Assembly (NCBI GenBank): GCA_035549015.1
Contig: DASZRW010000107.1
Location: forward strand, 90,082-154,081
Reading direction: 5' to 3'
Source: JAFDZV01 sp035549015
Lineage (GTDB): Bacteria > Bacteroidota > Ignavibacteria > OLB7
DNA length: 64,000 bases
This document shows, piece after piece, positions 16,294 to 24,860 of this stretch. Each line of letters opens with the position of its first letter. Position 1 is the stretch's first letter. The translations under genes and the position numbers were made by a program. Under the pieces are notes generated by a model. That model searched no databases and had not been told where the DNA came from. It saw only the letters and a program-made list of their open reading frames with translations.

Positions 16294-17304
16294 ATGACTA
16301 AACGTACCATCGTTGAGATCCCTATCTCCGAGCTCATAGAGCACCCCAAGCAGGAGGAGTTCTTTGGAGATGTTGCAGTCACAGACCAGTTCCGGAACAG
16401 CATCCGCGACCACGGAGTGCAGATCCCCGTGCTCGTAACGGAGAAGCTGTACGATGGCAAGCGCCGGATCATCTCCGGCCGGAAGCGCACGCTGGTGTCG
16501 GACGAGCTTGGCCGGAGCACCGTCCCGTGTGAGATCAGAGCGTTCAAGGACGAGGCCGAGGAGGAGCTGATTTTGCTCGTGGCAAACGTCTCGAACGAGA
16601 TGACGCAGAAGCAACGGCGACGCCTCGTGGAGAAGCTTCTGGGCATGTCCGACAGTGAGCTAGATTCCACTTTAAGGAAATCCGGCAATAGCCAATCCGG
16701 ACAGGGAGTTACGGGCGATGAAAATGACTCCCCCTCCGCGGAGGGGCGAGCCTCCAAGAAGTCGGGCCGCGTGCAGAAAATTGCCCGTCTGACCGGGCAG
16801 TCCGAGGCGCAGGTGGAGCGGCAGTTGAGCCTGCTCGACACCAAGAAGTGGGATGTGTTCTACGGGGAGTTGACGGACTTGGGAGCGGATGATCTGATCC
16901 TCTGCCGGGCACGCGAGGCTCGTGCCGATCTGGTTCGGCGATTCGATCGGGGCGAGATCGCGGCGCGATCCCTGACCGAGGAAGTCGCCGCCTCGCAGCG
17001 GGCCGCACGTGAATCCTGCCCCAAGTTCAAGAAGCCTGCGACGAAGAAGCCGTCCCCGGCAAAGGAGCGGGCAAGTGCACAACCATTGTCCCGGATAGCT
17101 ACCAAAAAGGAGGCCGATACGTACGAGGCCGAAGTCGACGTGGTGAACGCATATGGTGAGACGGTGAAGGGCGGATGGATTCACACAGGGGGCCGGTCAC
17201 AGCCGGCGATCCAGATCGCCAGGGGCGGCGGCGCCGACGGCATATGCGTGGTGACGTTCGGATGGGAGGAGCTCGCCGGGTACGCTAAGAAGTTTATCGG
17301 ATAG
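16294..17304 (+). CDS. ParB/sulfiredoxin-like domain protein
   Basis: The product is 336 residues. The N-terminal 100 residues are a ParB N-terminal domain: IPISELIEHPKQ, then FRNSIRDHGVQIPVLVTEK and RIISGRKRTLVSDELG (the GxRR-like CTPase/nucleotide motif), then VPCEIRAF. A helical middle (110-240) includes a second HTH-like segment (VQKIARLTGQSEAQVERQLSLLD). A Lys/Pro-rich linker leads to a small C-terminal domain (VVNAYGETVKGGWIHTGG). Phage ParB-like proteins act in DNA binding, segregation or transcription. No parA accompanies it, so plasmid-style partition is unlikely. Confidence 0.82.
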   Translation: MTKRTIVEIPISELIEHPKQEEFFGDVAVTDQFRNSIRDHGVQIPVLVTEKLYDGKRRIISGRKRTLVSDELGRSTVPCEIRAFKDEAEEELILLVANVSNEMTQKQRRRLVEKLLGMSDSELDSTLRKSGNSQSGQGVTGDENDSPSAEGRASKKSGRVQKIARLTGQSEAQVERQLSLLDTKKWDVFYGELTDLGADDLILCRAREARADLVRRFDRGEIAARSLTEEVAASQRAARESCPKFKKPATKKPSPAKERASAQPLSRIATKKEADTYEAEVDVVNAYGETVKGGWIHTGGRSQPAIQIARGGGADGICVVTFGWEELAGYAKKFIG

Positions 17305-17352
17305 TATTACTTTCCGGAGTGGCGTAGCACACACATTCTATCCCCACTCAGT

Positions 17353-17559
17353 ATGTTGAAACCACAGTACTCCGGAGACAGACTCTATCGGACGGCGTGC
17401 GCTGCACTCGCCGCCAGTGAGTCAGCGCGCGCGTATCTCGAACGAGAGAACGACCCACGCGCACAACGTATCGCAATTGGCCTGCATCAATCGATGCAGG
17501 ATCTGATGCAGGAAATTGAGAAGGCAGACGGCGAGCCTTCCGGACGAATGGACACATAA
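17353..17559 (+). CDS. Small phage protein, end of the early operon
   Basis: A 68-residue helical protein (Ala/Glu-rich; RAYLERENDPRAQRIAIGLHQSMQDLMQEIEKADG), 48 bp after the ParB-like gene and followed by a GC-rich terminator hairpin. No family recognised. Confidence 0.55.
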   Translation: MLKPQYSGDRLYRTACAALAASESARAYLERENDPRAQRIAIGLHQSMQDLMQEIEKADGEPSGRMDT

Positions 17560-17569
17560 CCACAACAAC

Positions 17570-17589
17570 GGGGCCGCCAACGCGGCCCC
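17570..17589 (+). terminator. Hairpin terminator after the early operon
   Basis: GGGGCCGC and GCGGCCCC form an 8-bp stem around CAAC, followed by a T-rich TCATTCATTCT. It lies 11 bp after the last early gene. Confidence 0.75.
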
Positions 17590-17611
17590 TCATTCATTCT
17601 ACCCCACTCAT

Positions 17612-18322
17612 ATGCGAACGTTATTACTCTTCATCTGTCTGCTGGTAACAGCGGCATCGCTCTTCGCGCAGCAGCAGCCTACTCTGTCATTCAAGGGAAT
17701 ACGTGTCGGGATGACCGTGGCTGAATTACGCACGTGGCTTGCAGAATCGAACTTTGAACCGCTACGAGAGAACCTCGACACTGCACGCAACGTAATACTA
17801 CGCCCACAGGCGCAGGATACGGTCGCAGGCCGATCCATCGGATCTGCGACGTCGTGCATCTACCTGAACTCTGTTCACGTTGGACTATATCATGGAACCG
17901 TCTACGCTATCTACGCGACGTTGACAGATATCAACGGCAACTCTGAGTCCCGTATCAAGGATGATGTGGATATCCTGGTGGCAGCTCTGACGGATCGGTA
18001 TGGTGCCTCCCGCTCTCACCACACGGTGACTCAGCGCGCGATCGACTCTGCCCACTACAAACGCCACTACTACCCACACTTCGCTGAGTGGAAATGGTTC
18101 ACAACGCAGCAACGGAAGCGAATCACCACGCACAGCATTGATGTGTATCTCACCTACAGCGAGTCAGCAGACCGCTTCACGATATGGGTAAGTATGACCG
18201 ATGACGTGGCGTTGAAGCGCGCAGCGGATGAGGAGCTACAGGAGTCGGATCGCGAAGAGCAGCAGCGTCAGAAGCAACGCGATTATGACCGTGCGCACCC
18301 GAAGATGCAGACGAAGTTCTAG
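17612..18322 (+). CDS. Exported phage-encoded protein, function unknown (possible moron)
   Basis: The product is 236 residues. The ATG at 17612 starts a signal peptide (MRTLLLFICLLVTAASLFAQ, with FAQQQ as cleavage site) identical in style to host secreted proteins. The mature part starts FKGIRVGMTVAELRTWLAES, reminiscent of small SmpA/OmlA-like "GMT..e" repeats, and ends in a charged tail. It lies between two terminator-like structures and so has its own unit. An exported, separately transcribed gene in a prophage may be expressed during lysogeny, but this is inference. Confidence 0.7.
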   Translation: MRTLLLFICLLVTAASLFAQQQPTLSFKGIRVGMTVAELRTWLAESNFEPLRENLDTARNVILRPQAQDTVAGRSIGSATSCIYLNSVHVGLYHGTVYAIYATLTDINGNSESRIKDDVDILVAALTDRYGASRSHHTVTQRAIDSAHYKRHYYPHFAEWKWFTTQQRKRITTHSIDVYLTYSESADRFTIWVSMTDDVALKRAADEELQESDREEQQRQKQRDYDRAHPKMQTKF

Positions 18323-18388
18323 CATCAACATATATTTGCACAACCGTGTTTGTGCGCCGGCCGTTGTATTGTGCGGTGCCGGTACTGA

Positions 18389-18443
18389 GTGCTCCCGGAG
18401 ATGCCGGGATGATGATTGCGGCACGGAAATCATCCGGGAGCAC
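18389..18443 (+). promoter_or_regulatory. Long hairpin whose 3' arm contains the ribosome-binding site of the next gene
   Basis: GTGCTCCCGG (18389-18398) is perfectly complementary to CCGGGAGCAC (18434-18443), and internal GATGAT/ATCATC segments extend the pairing. The 3' arm contains GGGAG, the apparent RBS of the gene at 18446. The structure could terminate transcription from upstream or hide the RBS. Confidence 0.6.
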
Positions 18444-18445
18444 AC

Positions 18446-18739
18446 ATGGAATGTCCACTCTGCGGTAGCAAGAAGACCATCACACAGGGTAACCCGAGAC
18501 GACTCACCGATTGGTGGTATCGCGACCACTTCTGTCACGAGTGCACGAACACGTTCACCACGCGCCAGGAGCTTCATAGCGTGCGCGTTCCCATACCGAA
18601 TGCGAAAGGCACGTTCGCACTGCGCCTCGCCGAACTGGACGAGCGCATGGTGGAGTACCTGATGCGTCGCGGGCCGTTTCCCGGCAGGCCGCGCAATGCT
18701 CGTGATCCGCAGGGCGGTCTCTTCGGGGAGGGTGTATGA
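18446..18739 (+). CDS. Small zinc-ribbon protein resembling the NrdR/Ogr N-terminus
   Basis: The product is 97 residues. The start at 18446 has GGGAG six bases before it. The N-terminus holds two CxxC knuckles, MECPLCGSKKT (C3, C6) and FCHECTNTFTTRQEL (C30, C33), the same spacing and FTT motif as the NrdR zinc ribbon. No ATP-cone follows. The phage activators Ogr and Delta also have such ribbons, so a transcription factor for late genes is possible; this is inference. It overlaps the MuF-like gene by an ATGA. Confidence 0.72.
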   Translation: MECPLCGSKKTITQGNPRRLTDWWYRDHFCHECTNTFTTRQELHSVRVPIPNAKGTFALRLAELDERMVEYLMRRGPFPGRPRNARDPQGGLFGEGV

Positions 18740-19371
18740 CACTGGCACAACTGGAACGCGCGCTGCAGAAGCTGGTGACCGATGCGCTGGAGAACGGAAT
18801 GCCGCTGCGGGAACTGGAACGGCGCGTTGCGGCGTTGATTGCGGAGAGCAGCATCGCGCAGGGTATGGAGGATGAGCTGATGAGACGTGCTCGGGCGGAG
18901 TTCACATGGGTCACAGATCACACGATGGATTCCGGAGAGCGCCGCATCCTCTCGGAGATCATGACGGCCGCAGGGACCGAGTTCGCCCGCATCGGGGATG
19001 TGATCAACGACCGCGTGGTGCGCCTGATCAACCGTGGCCTGCGCGGCGACATGTCGTCGGCAGACATGGAGCAGCTTGTAGCGCGGGCGGTGCGTGGTTC
19101 GCGTGGCAATGCCGCAACGATAGTCTCCACGGCGCTCGGAGCGTTCGACCGCGGGAAGACGCTACTCGATGCCGATCGCGCCGGTGTGACGCGCTTCACG
19201 GTGGCAGGCACGCCACCTGGCGCGATGTCGCACTGGTGGTGCATCGCGCACTATGGCAAGAGCTACACGCGCGACCAGATTCGCCGGATGTCCAACGGCA
19301 CCACGTTGAGCGTGGAGCTCCATTGCGGCGGCTGGCGGTGCATACACTACTGGCAGCCGGAAGTCGACTAG
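18736..19371 (+). CDS. MuF/SPP1-gp7-like head morphogenesis protein
   Basis: The product is 211 residues. A helical N-terminal part is followed by a C-terminal zinc-like motif: WWCIAHYGKSYTRDQIRRMSNG then ELHCGGWRCIHYW. This is the Cys/His pattern (C..H.GK.Y....I..M.NG...CGG..C.H.W) of Mu gpF-like minor head proteins, which associate with the portal. Unusually, it is not next to the portal gene; it ends the rightward early side and shares its stop with the converging fibre gene (CTAG, 4-bp overlap). Confidence 0.75.
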   Translation: MTLAQLERALQKLVTDALENGMPLRELERRVAALIAESSIAQGMEDELMRRARAEFTWVTDHTMDSGERRILSEIMTAAGTEFARIGDVINDRVVRLINRGLRGDMSSADMEQLVARAVRGSRGNAATIVSTALGAFDRGKTLLDADRAGVTRFTVAGTPPGAMSHWWCIAHYGKSYTRDQIRRMSNGTTLSVELHCGGWRCIHYWQPEVD

Positions 19372-20030
19372 GCCACCATCACCAGATCCAACTGCGTATA
19401 CGTGTCATCGTCGAGGCCGATGAAGCCTGCGGCGTACAGCCCGCGTCCGTAAGACGCACGGGCGTTGTAGGAAAGCATGCGATACTGCAGGAAGATGCGG
19501 GCGCCATCAGCGGGGATAGTGATAACCCGCGTCCGCAGGATGGCGGTCTTCGGTCCGGCGCCGACTTCATCGTAGGCCGGTGAGTCATAGCAGAGCACCG
19601 CGCCGGTATCATCCACGATGCGCAGGGCGCAGATGAACGGCGAGCCGTTGCCGTAGAAGAACGCGTGCGCCCGCACCTTATACGTGCCGCCTGGCACGTC
19701 CAGACCTCCACTCACGATATCCACTGTGAACGATTCATCGCTGATCGAGTCATGATCGATCCCGTTCAATGACAGATCGTACCATGCTCCTCCGGTGGTG
19801 CTGCCGGAGAAGCTCTCCGCAGGCAGCCGGTAGACTGCAATCACCTGCCGTACGGCGCCGCCTGCTGATCCGCCCGAGCCGGGTGTTCCCGGTGGCCCCT
19901 GCTCTCCCTGGGGTCCTCGTTCTCCCTGCGGCCCCTGCTCGCCTTCCGGACCTGACGGGCCTGGCGGTCCCGGTACGCCGACCTTGACGTAGATACGGCG
20001 TGTGCGCTGGACAATAGAGACAACATTCAT
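19368..20030 (-). CDS. Collagen-like phage tail fibre/decoration protein
   Basis: The product is 220 residues. After 17 N-terminal residues comes an uninterrupted Gly-X-Y stretch of about ten triplets (PGPPGPSGPEG, EQGPQGERGPQG, PPGTPGSGG), then a C-terminal beta-rich globular domain (70-220) resembling C1q/TNF-type trimer heads (FTVDIVSGGLDVPGGTYKVRAHAFFYG). Such collagen-plus-head proteins trimerise in phage fibres. It is the last gene of the leftward structural block and overlaps the upstream gene by an ATGA. Confidence 0.82.
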   Translation of the reverse strand: MNVVSIVQRTRRIYVKVGVPGPPGPSGPEGEQGPQGERGPQGEQGPPGTPGSGGSAGGAVRQVIAVYRLPAESFSGSTTGGAWYDLSLNGIDHDSISDESFTVDIVSGGLDVPGGTYKVRAHAFFYGNGSPFICALRIVDDTGAVLCYDSPAYDEVGAGPKTAILRTRVITIPADGARIFLQYRMLSYNARASYGRGLYAAGFIGLDDDTYTQLDLVMVA

Positions 20031-20386
20031 CGGGTGTTCGCTCCTTCGATACGGATGGTGCCATCGAGAGCACAGAAGCGGCCGCCATCATCGGGCGGCG
20101 TGGCGAAGATGTCGAAGGTGTAGACGCCTGGGGGCATGTTGCTCGTGGTCTCCTCGCTGATCGAGACATTTACCACCGTGTCGCCGGCTGCTGACTCGTC
20201 CAGGGGGACGAGCCCGTCAATAGCCATTGTTGCCGTCACGGAGGCCGCTGACGGGCTCTTTCGGACGGTGCCCGCGAATGCATACCCTGTCAGCACCAGC
20301 GGCGGCGCTGTGTCGGTTTCCGGGTGCAGGGAGAGGCGCAGCATCCACCGTTCCCCCTGCTTGATCGTGTAGTCTCGCGTTTCCAT
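20027..20386 (-). CDS. Phage structural protein with beta-sandwich pattern, probably fibre/baseplate-associated
   Basis: The product is 119 residues, with alternating beta strands throughout (YTIKQGERWMLRLSLHPE, LTGYAFAGTVRKSP, GVYTFDIFATPPDDG, GTIRIEG). The N-terminus resembles the upper baseplate (BppU-like) N-terminal domains that attach fibres. It is coupled to the collagen-like fibre gene by ATGA, suggesting a pair. The family call is tentative. Confidence 0.6.
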   Translation of the reverse strand: METRDYTIKQGERWMLRLSLHPETDTAPPLVLTGYAFAGTVRKSPSAASVTATMAIDGLVPLDESAAGDTVVNVSISEETTSNMPPGVYTFDIFATPPDDGGRFCALDGTIRIEGANTR

Positions 20387-20389
20387 GCG

Positions 20390-20917
20390 TCACAGTTTGA
20401 ACGTGATTCCTTCGGCCGCGATCGCGGCCACCTCTGCCTGCTCGTCCGGAGTCAGGCCGAGGAAGCGCCGGCCGCGCAGGGCATTCCAGTAGGCCTTGCG
20501 TGCTTCCTCCTGCCGAGCAAACCCGATCTGCACCTGGCCATCCTGGCCGATCCCTACGATCGCCAGTGACCGCAGCATGCGTCCTTCCGCGGACAGGTTG
20601 ACGATGCCGCCATGCTGCGGATACCGTGCCATCTTCAATGCTCGATAGCCCCCGTCGACCAGCACCCACTTCGCACCGCTCTTCGTCTCGAAGTAATGCA
20701 GCCGTCCCTTGAGCCGGCTGCGTGCCTGGCCGGTGATGCCACCGGCTGGCATGGCGAACGTCTTCTCCGAGTACGGCGGGAACCGGTAGGCGTTCCCCTG
20801 CTCGTCGACACCGACACCGGACAGTGTCCGGCGCTGCATGATGGTGATCGCCCGCAGGCCGGCACGGCGCAACGCGCGATCGCCGATCACGATCTGGACG
20901 TCATCCCGCGTGATCAT
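20390..20917 (-). CDS. Phage virion morphogenesis protein (Mu gpG-like)
   Basis: The product is 175 residues. The ATG at 20917 forms an ATGA with the portal stop; a TTG at 20932 is possible but less likely. The sequence (RRAGLRAITIMQRRTLSGVGVDEQG, FPPYSEKTFA, RSRLKGRLHYF, GGIVNLSAEGRMLRSLAIVG) matches the general pattern of Mu gpG/phage virion morphogenesis proteins, which act in tail completion or head-tail joining. It directly follows the portal gene, as the order portal-F-G would suggest with F moved away. Confidence 0.72.
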   Translation of the reverse strand: MITRDDVQIVIGDRALRRAGLRAITIMQRRTLSGVGVDEQGNAYRFPPYSEKTFAMPAGGITGQARSRLKGRLHYFETKSGAKWVLVDGGYRALKMARYPQHGGIVNLSAEGRMLRSLAIVGIGQDGQVQIGFARQEEARKAYWNALRGRRFLGLTPDEQAEVAAIAAEGITFKL

Positions 20918-22107
20918 GTCGGCACGCTCCAATCGAACACATCCTCGCCGGGCGCCGGCATTGGATATCCGATGCGCCGGTATACCTCCGCGCGCGACAG
21001 CGGCACGCCAGCCGACTTCGCCTCATTGACCACCGCAATCTCCTTCTCCGCGTCCAGCACCTCAGTCTCCGTGATTCCCCACTGCCAGGGGACGTCACCG
21101 AGCTGCGCCGTGGGCGAAACGTTGATCTGGAAGTCGAACAACAGTAGCTGGTCATTGATGTCGTCTTCCAGGCAGGTAAGATCGTCGAAGCCCACCTCGT
21201 CGGTGCCTCGCTCCTGCACCTCGACGGCGGCACGGCTGCCGCCACTGCTCGGCAGAGCCGATACGTTCGCCTCGCCGAGCACGGCGATCGCCATATCCAG
21301 CGCAAGATCCGCACGCAGATCACGGAACGAATTGGAGCCCGCGGCCTCCGCAACCTTGCTGTAGACGAAATTGATCGCGTCACTGGTCAGCGCCCAATTA
21401 TTCTTCGTGATGCCGCGTAGGGCCTGCGCGGCAGCCAACTTGTCCGCGTTGCTTGCCCACGGTTTATGCTGTGCCTGAACGACGCCTTTGAGCTTGCGGT
21501 TGTACGTACCCCACTCGCGGCCGTTCTCATCAAGTAGGATGGTATGGAACAGCAGGCTGCGCAGCACGCCGCCACGGAAGTCGGAATCATCACAGCTCGC
21601 GATGAACGTCTGGCGAGGAAGGTCACGCAGGTATGTACGGGCTATGGTATCCTGATCGGCAAGGATCGCGGCGTTCAGGATATCATCCCCGTTCTGTTCC
21701 AGCTCATACGGACGGTACCGCTTCACGATCTGCGGTGTGGTCCCGTATGCACCTCCGGGAATCCAGTTCAGCGACACGTTGCGGATGCCATGCATCGGCC
21801 GGTCGGTATGCCATTGCATCAGCTTCTTGATGATGCGCGAGCACCGCAGCTGCGCCGCAGCCGCACGGTCCAAATCGGCCTTGTCGTGTGCCGTGATCGA
21901 CCAGTCGAAACTGGCAACCTTCACACGTCGCTTGCGGATGTGTCCACCGAGGCGTGGCTGCGCTTTCGGCATCTTTGCCAGCATGTACATCAGCGGCCGC
22001 ACATCACGCGCCACGTCGTCGATCTGGTCTGCCAGTGTCAGCGCAGCGACCGCTTGCTCGATCGTCGGCAGGAGTTGCTTGAGCAACGGTGCATAGGCGT
22101 ACGGCAT
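20914..22107 (-). CDS. Portal protein, DUF935 (Mu gp29-like) family
   Basis: A 397-residue protein forming the dodecameric DNA-entry ring. Support: PLMYMLAKMPKAQPRLGGHIRKRRVKVASFDWSI near the N-terminus, then the helical wing, YRPYELEQNG..ILNAAILADQD, RSLLFHTILLDENGREWGTYN, then a C-terminal region FDFQINVSPTAQLGDVPWQWG and AEVYRRIGYPMPAPGEDVF. This last motif is typical of DUF935 portals. It is somewhat shorter than Mu gp29 (about 510). It lies downstream of the terminase and a small ORF in the leftward block. Confidence 0.85.
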   Translation of the reverse strand: MPYAYAPLLKQLLPTIEQAVAALTLADQIDDVARDVRPLMYMLAKMPKAQPRLGGHIRKRRVKVASFDWSITAHDKADLDRAAAAQLRCSRIIKKLMQWHTDRPMHGIRNVSLNWIPGGAYGTTPQIVKRYRPYELEQNGDDILNAAILADQDTIARTYLRDLPRQTFIASCDDSDFRGGVLRSLLFHTILLDENGREWGTYNRKLKGVVQAQHKPWASNADKLAAAQALRGITKNNWALTSDAINFVYSKVAEAAGSNSFRDLRADLALDMAIAVLGEANVSALPSSGGSRAAVEVQERGTDEVGFDDLTCLEDDINDQLLLFDFQINVSPTAQLGDVPWQWGITETEVLDAEKEIAVVNEAKSAGVPLSRAEVYRRIGYPMPAPGEDVFDWSVPT

Positions 22108-22304
22108 CAGTCACACTCCTCGGTGGACGTGTTCCACCCTTCACGGAAGTATTGCCACCATGTCCTACGGTCGAATCCCTCCACGTCCTCGGGATCGTGA
22201 TCCCACTGCGGAGGAATGAACATATGCACGATACAACTGAGCGCGCAGCCGGCATTCAGGGCCGCGTGCCGGAACCAACGGCGAAAGAACATGGGTGTCC
22301 TCAT
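22107..22304 (-). CDS. Small phage protein between terminase and portal
   Basis: The product is 65 residues. Its ATG overlaps the true terminase stop (ATGA at 22301-22304) and its stop shares a base with the portal start. The N-terminus is basic and mildly hydrophobic (FFRRWFRHAALNAGCALSCIVHMF), the C-terminus Trp-rich and acidic. Function unknown. The tight overlaps argue that it is translated. Confidence 0.6.
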   Translation of the reverse strand: MRTPMFFRRWFRHAALNAGCALSCIVHMFIPPQWDHDPEDVEGFDRRTWWQYFREGWNTSTEECD

Positions 22305-23897
22305 TCGATGTCGTTCAAGAGACTGGCTACGTCGAGGTAACCATTGTTCGTGGTCGTCGTCTGGCCGGGTGCATCATCGGGAGTCGGGGCCAGGCCGATC
22401 TCGGTCAGTAATTGCAGGGCGCAGATCACGACGTCCGGAAAGTCATCCTTGCGGGATTGCTTCTTTCCGTGGAAGGCGAACCATTGCTTCAGCGCGCTTG
22501 CCGTCTTCGTGCAGCGCCATGTCGGGCGGGAAGTAAAGGCGGTCACCGTTGTACACCAGCGCCGCTCCGATCGAGATGTTGTCGACCGTGTAGCGATAGA
22601 AGTGCAGAGGCGGATAGGCACGCTGATTGATTCGGCACCAGGCTACGATGTGGTTCGTCCAGTGGGCCTCCTGCGAGACGGAACCATCCATGGCGAGCAT
22701 GACGATGCGGTCGTTGCGCATGCCCAGAGCCGACTCCAGCACATGCTCGGGTGCTCGCATCGACCGGCACACCACACCAGGGAGGATGTAGAACGCCATT
22801 GTCGATGGTGCGAACAGCAGACCCACCACCGCCGTCGTGTCGCCGGCTCCCTTCAATGAGAGGTTCGGATCGGTGACGACGACACCACGCGCATCATCGG
22901 GTAGTGATCGCCACAGGTGATAATGATCGCGTGTAAAGAACTCGCCGTCCGGCTGCCGCGGCTCCTGCATGTCGTTACCCCAGAAGTCGGCATCGTCGAG
23001 CGCATTGGTTGCGGCCTGGACATCCTCGAGTGTCGTGCACCCCGGGAATCGTTCCGGCCATAGCACGCCATACTCCGGGCTCCAAATCGGCCAACAATGC
23101 ACATACCAACCCGCAGACAGCGTTCCCTTCTCTGCCTGCTGCTTGAGCACATTGCTCGCACACCGGACATCGAAGTTGTTCGCAGACCAGTAGAGTACAC
23201 CAGTGCGGCTGAGAGAACGGCGCGCCTCGGAGATGAAGCGGATGCGCGCCTTGACCTGGTCATCACCCAGCGGCGATACGCTGGTCTCGAAGTCATCGCA
23301 GAGAATGAATCGCGGTCGTCCGAAGCCCTTGGTAAAGCCTCGAAGCGACACTCCCTCACTGAAGGCCCCGATCGTTGCCACTGGCTGGAAGCGGCCGTTC
23401 ATGTAGGTCCGGAAGCGGATCTGCTTCTCGTTGTTTTCGATACACTCCACACCGAAGTCGTGTGCGATGCGCGGATTGTAGAAGACCATCTCGGCGATAT
23501 CGTCGAGGATATTCGACGAGGTGGGTATCACCTGAGAAAGTGTCGCAGCAGTCTGCACCTGAGCGGTCAGCGTAAGCCAGGCCAAGACCATCTTCATCTT
23601 CACCGTCTTGCCGTGATCGCGCGGTCCCAGGAACAGGTGCACGCCTGGCGTATGGCAGCTATCGACGATGTCGCGATGCAATGCATTCGGAGGCCAGTAT
23701 CCATCCAGATGTACCTGGGGCGGGAAGTAGATCCGCTCAAACTCACAGAACGATTCCGTTGCAGCCGCCACACGTTCGGCCTGCCGCTCCGGTGTGCGCT
23801 CGCTCAGATCCCACGGCTCGGCAGCCTGCAGGCTGCGCTCACGTATGGCACGCACCTCCAGCTCTGCCAGGCTACGCTCTATGACTGAGAAGCTCAT
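22301..23897 (-). CDS. Large terminase subunit (Mu gp28-like), split by an apparent +1 frameshift near 22497
   Basis: ATP-driven DNA packaging motor. From 23897 the frame encodes 484 residues: Walker A-like LFLGPRDHGKT (about 88-98), Walker B FILCDDFE, then the nuclease-type segment VVTDPNLSLKGAGDTT. It then ends early at 22443 with a nonsense-like tail. The other frame continues the protein naturally from the same point (LKQWFAFHGKKQSRKDDFPDVVICALQLLTEIGL) to 22301, where its stop overlaps the next gene's ATG. The two frames join around HEDGK/RALKQW. A sequencing error, a mutation or a programmed +1 shift are all possible. Expected full length is about 530 residues. Confidence 0.85.
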
Positions 23898-24427
23898 GCG
23901 GCCAATACCTCGCGAATGATCTTGATCACATCGTCCGTCGTAGCACTCGGGACAAAGCGTCGAACGAGACGCAACAGAACCTCCGCGTCGAGGCTATGCA
24001 GATGGTCGCCAATAGACACACGCTGCATCGTCAACCGCACCTGTGTGAGCTTGTACATGAGCTGCACGCGATCGGCGGTCGACAGCGTGCGATCGGCGGC
24101 GATGTCGATCACGAGCAGGCGGTATTCCTCCTCGAACCGTTCATCACTCTCGCTGATCGACTCCAGCGCGGCCGCCACATCCGCCTCCTTCGCAGTCACC
24201 AGATCGCGGGCGCTCGGCTGCCGCCGTGGCTTCGACGGGCGTGCACCACGCAACCGGCCTGCCCGATAGTCCTCGACCGCCTTGCGGACCTGGGCAACCG
24301 AGACGTTCATGGCCCGCGCCATGGACTCGTAGCTGACGCTCGCACCACGTTCCCGCAGGCGCAGGTACTTCTGTGCAATCAGCGCACGCGTGGAGGATGG
24401 CAGCGTGTGGGATTTTGGTCTGCGCAT
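23894..24427 (-). CDS. Putative small terminase subunit (DNA-binding, helical)
   Basis: The product is 177 residues from the ATG at 24427, which shares a base with the upstream stop (TAATG). The N-terminal 60 residues form a homeodomain-like HTH (ALIAQKYLRLRERGASVSYESMARAMNVSVAQVRKAVEDYRAGR). A long helical part follows (ESISESDERFEEEYRLLVIDIAADRTLSTADRVQLMYKLTQ), probably for oligomerisation. It is coupled by ATGA to the large terminase gene, which supports the role. Recognised by architecture and position rather than strong sequence memory. Confidence 0.72.
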   Translation of the reverse strand: MRRPKSHTLPSSTRALIAQKYLRLRERGASVSYESMARAMNVSVAQVRKAVEDYRAGRLRGARPSKPRRQPSARDLVTAKEADVAAALESISESDERFEEEYRLLVIDIAADRTLSTADRVQLMYKLTQVRLTMQRVSIGDHLHSLDAEVLLRLVRRFVPSATTDDVIKIIREVLAA

Positions 24428-24860
24428 TATGATGCCTGGTACGTGATAGGGACAATGAACTCCGTGCTCACCGTCACGTAGCTCGGGGCCTCCACCTCGA
24501 CGAGCAGCGGCTCCCGGCTCCAGGAGCGAATAACATCTGCCGGCCACTACGGCTCAGCGTCGTCAGATGATCGATCAGGCCGCGCAGCAGGTGCACGCCG
24601 CGTTTGCGCGCCGCTGCCCGTCCATCGGTCGATACCGCCGTCACCCAGATCGTGCACGTTGCGGATTCCTGGACCGGCTGTGCGGCAATGCCTGGCGTCA
24701 GCGCGCCGGGCAACAACGAGATCCAGACAGACTCGCCGTCGATCACATCATCGCCGAGCATGCCCTGGCGCACGGAGGCGGGATCGATTCCGGTGGCCTC
24801 GAGATGCTCCTGCACGATCGCGGTAATCGCGTCCCACTCGTCGGCAAACGTTCTCACCAT
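24427..24860 (-). CDS. Phage neck/tail-terminator-like protein (gp37 position), apparent frameshift near 24530
   Basis: From 24860 the frame gives MVRTFADEWDAITAIVQEHLEATGID, a mixed alpha/beta protein, and as read stops at 24474 after an Arg/Ser-rich tail. The -1 frame instead continues from about residue 110 as IRSWSREPLLVEVEAPSYVTVSTEFIVPITYQAS, with strong coding character, and stops exactly at the small terminase ATG (TAATG). The real product is therefore likely about 144 residues. Size and position resemble Mu gp37 (DUF1834)-type tail terminators. It overlaps the gp36-like gene by 7 bp. Confidence 0.65.
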
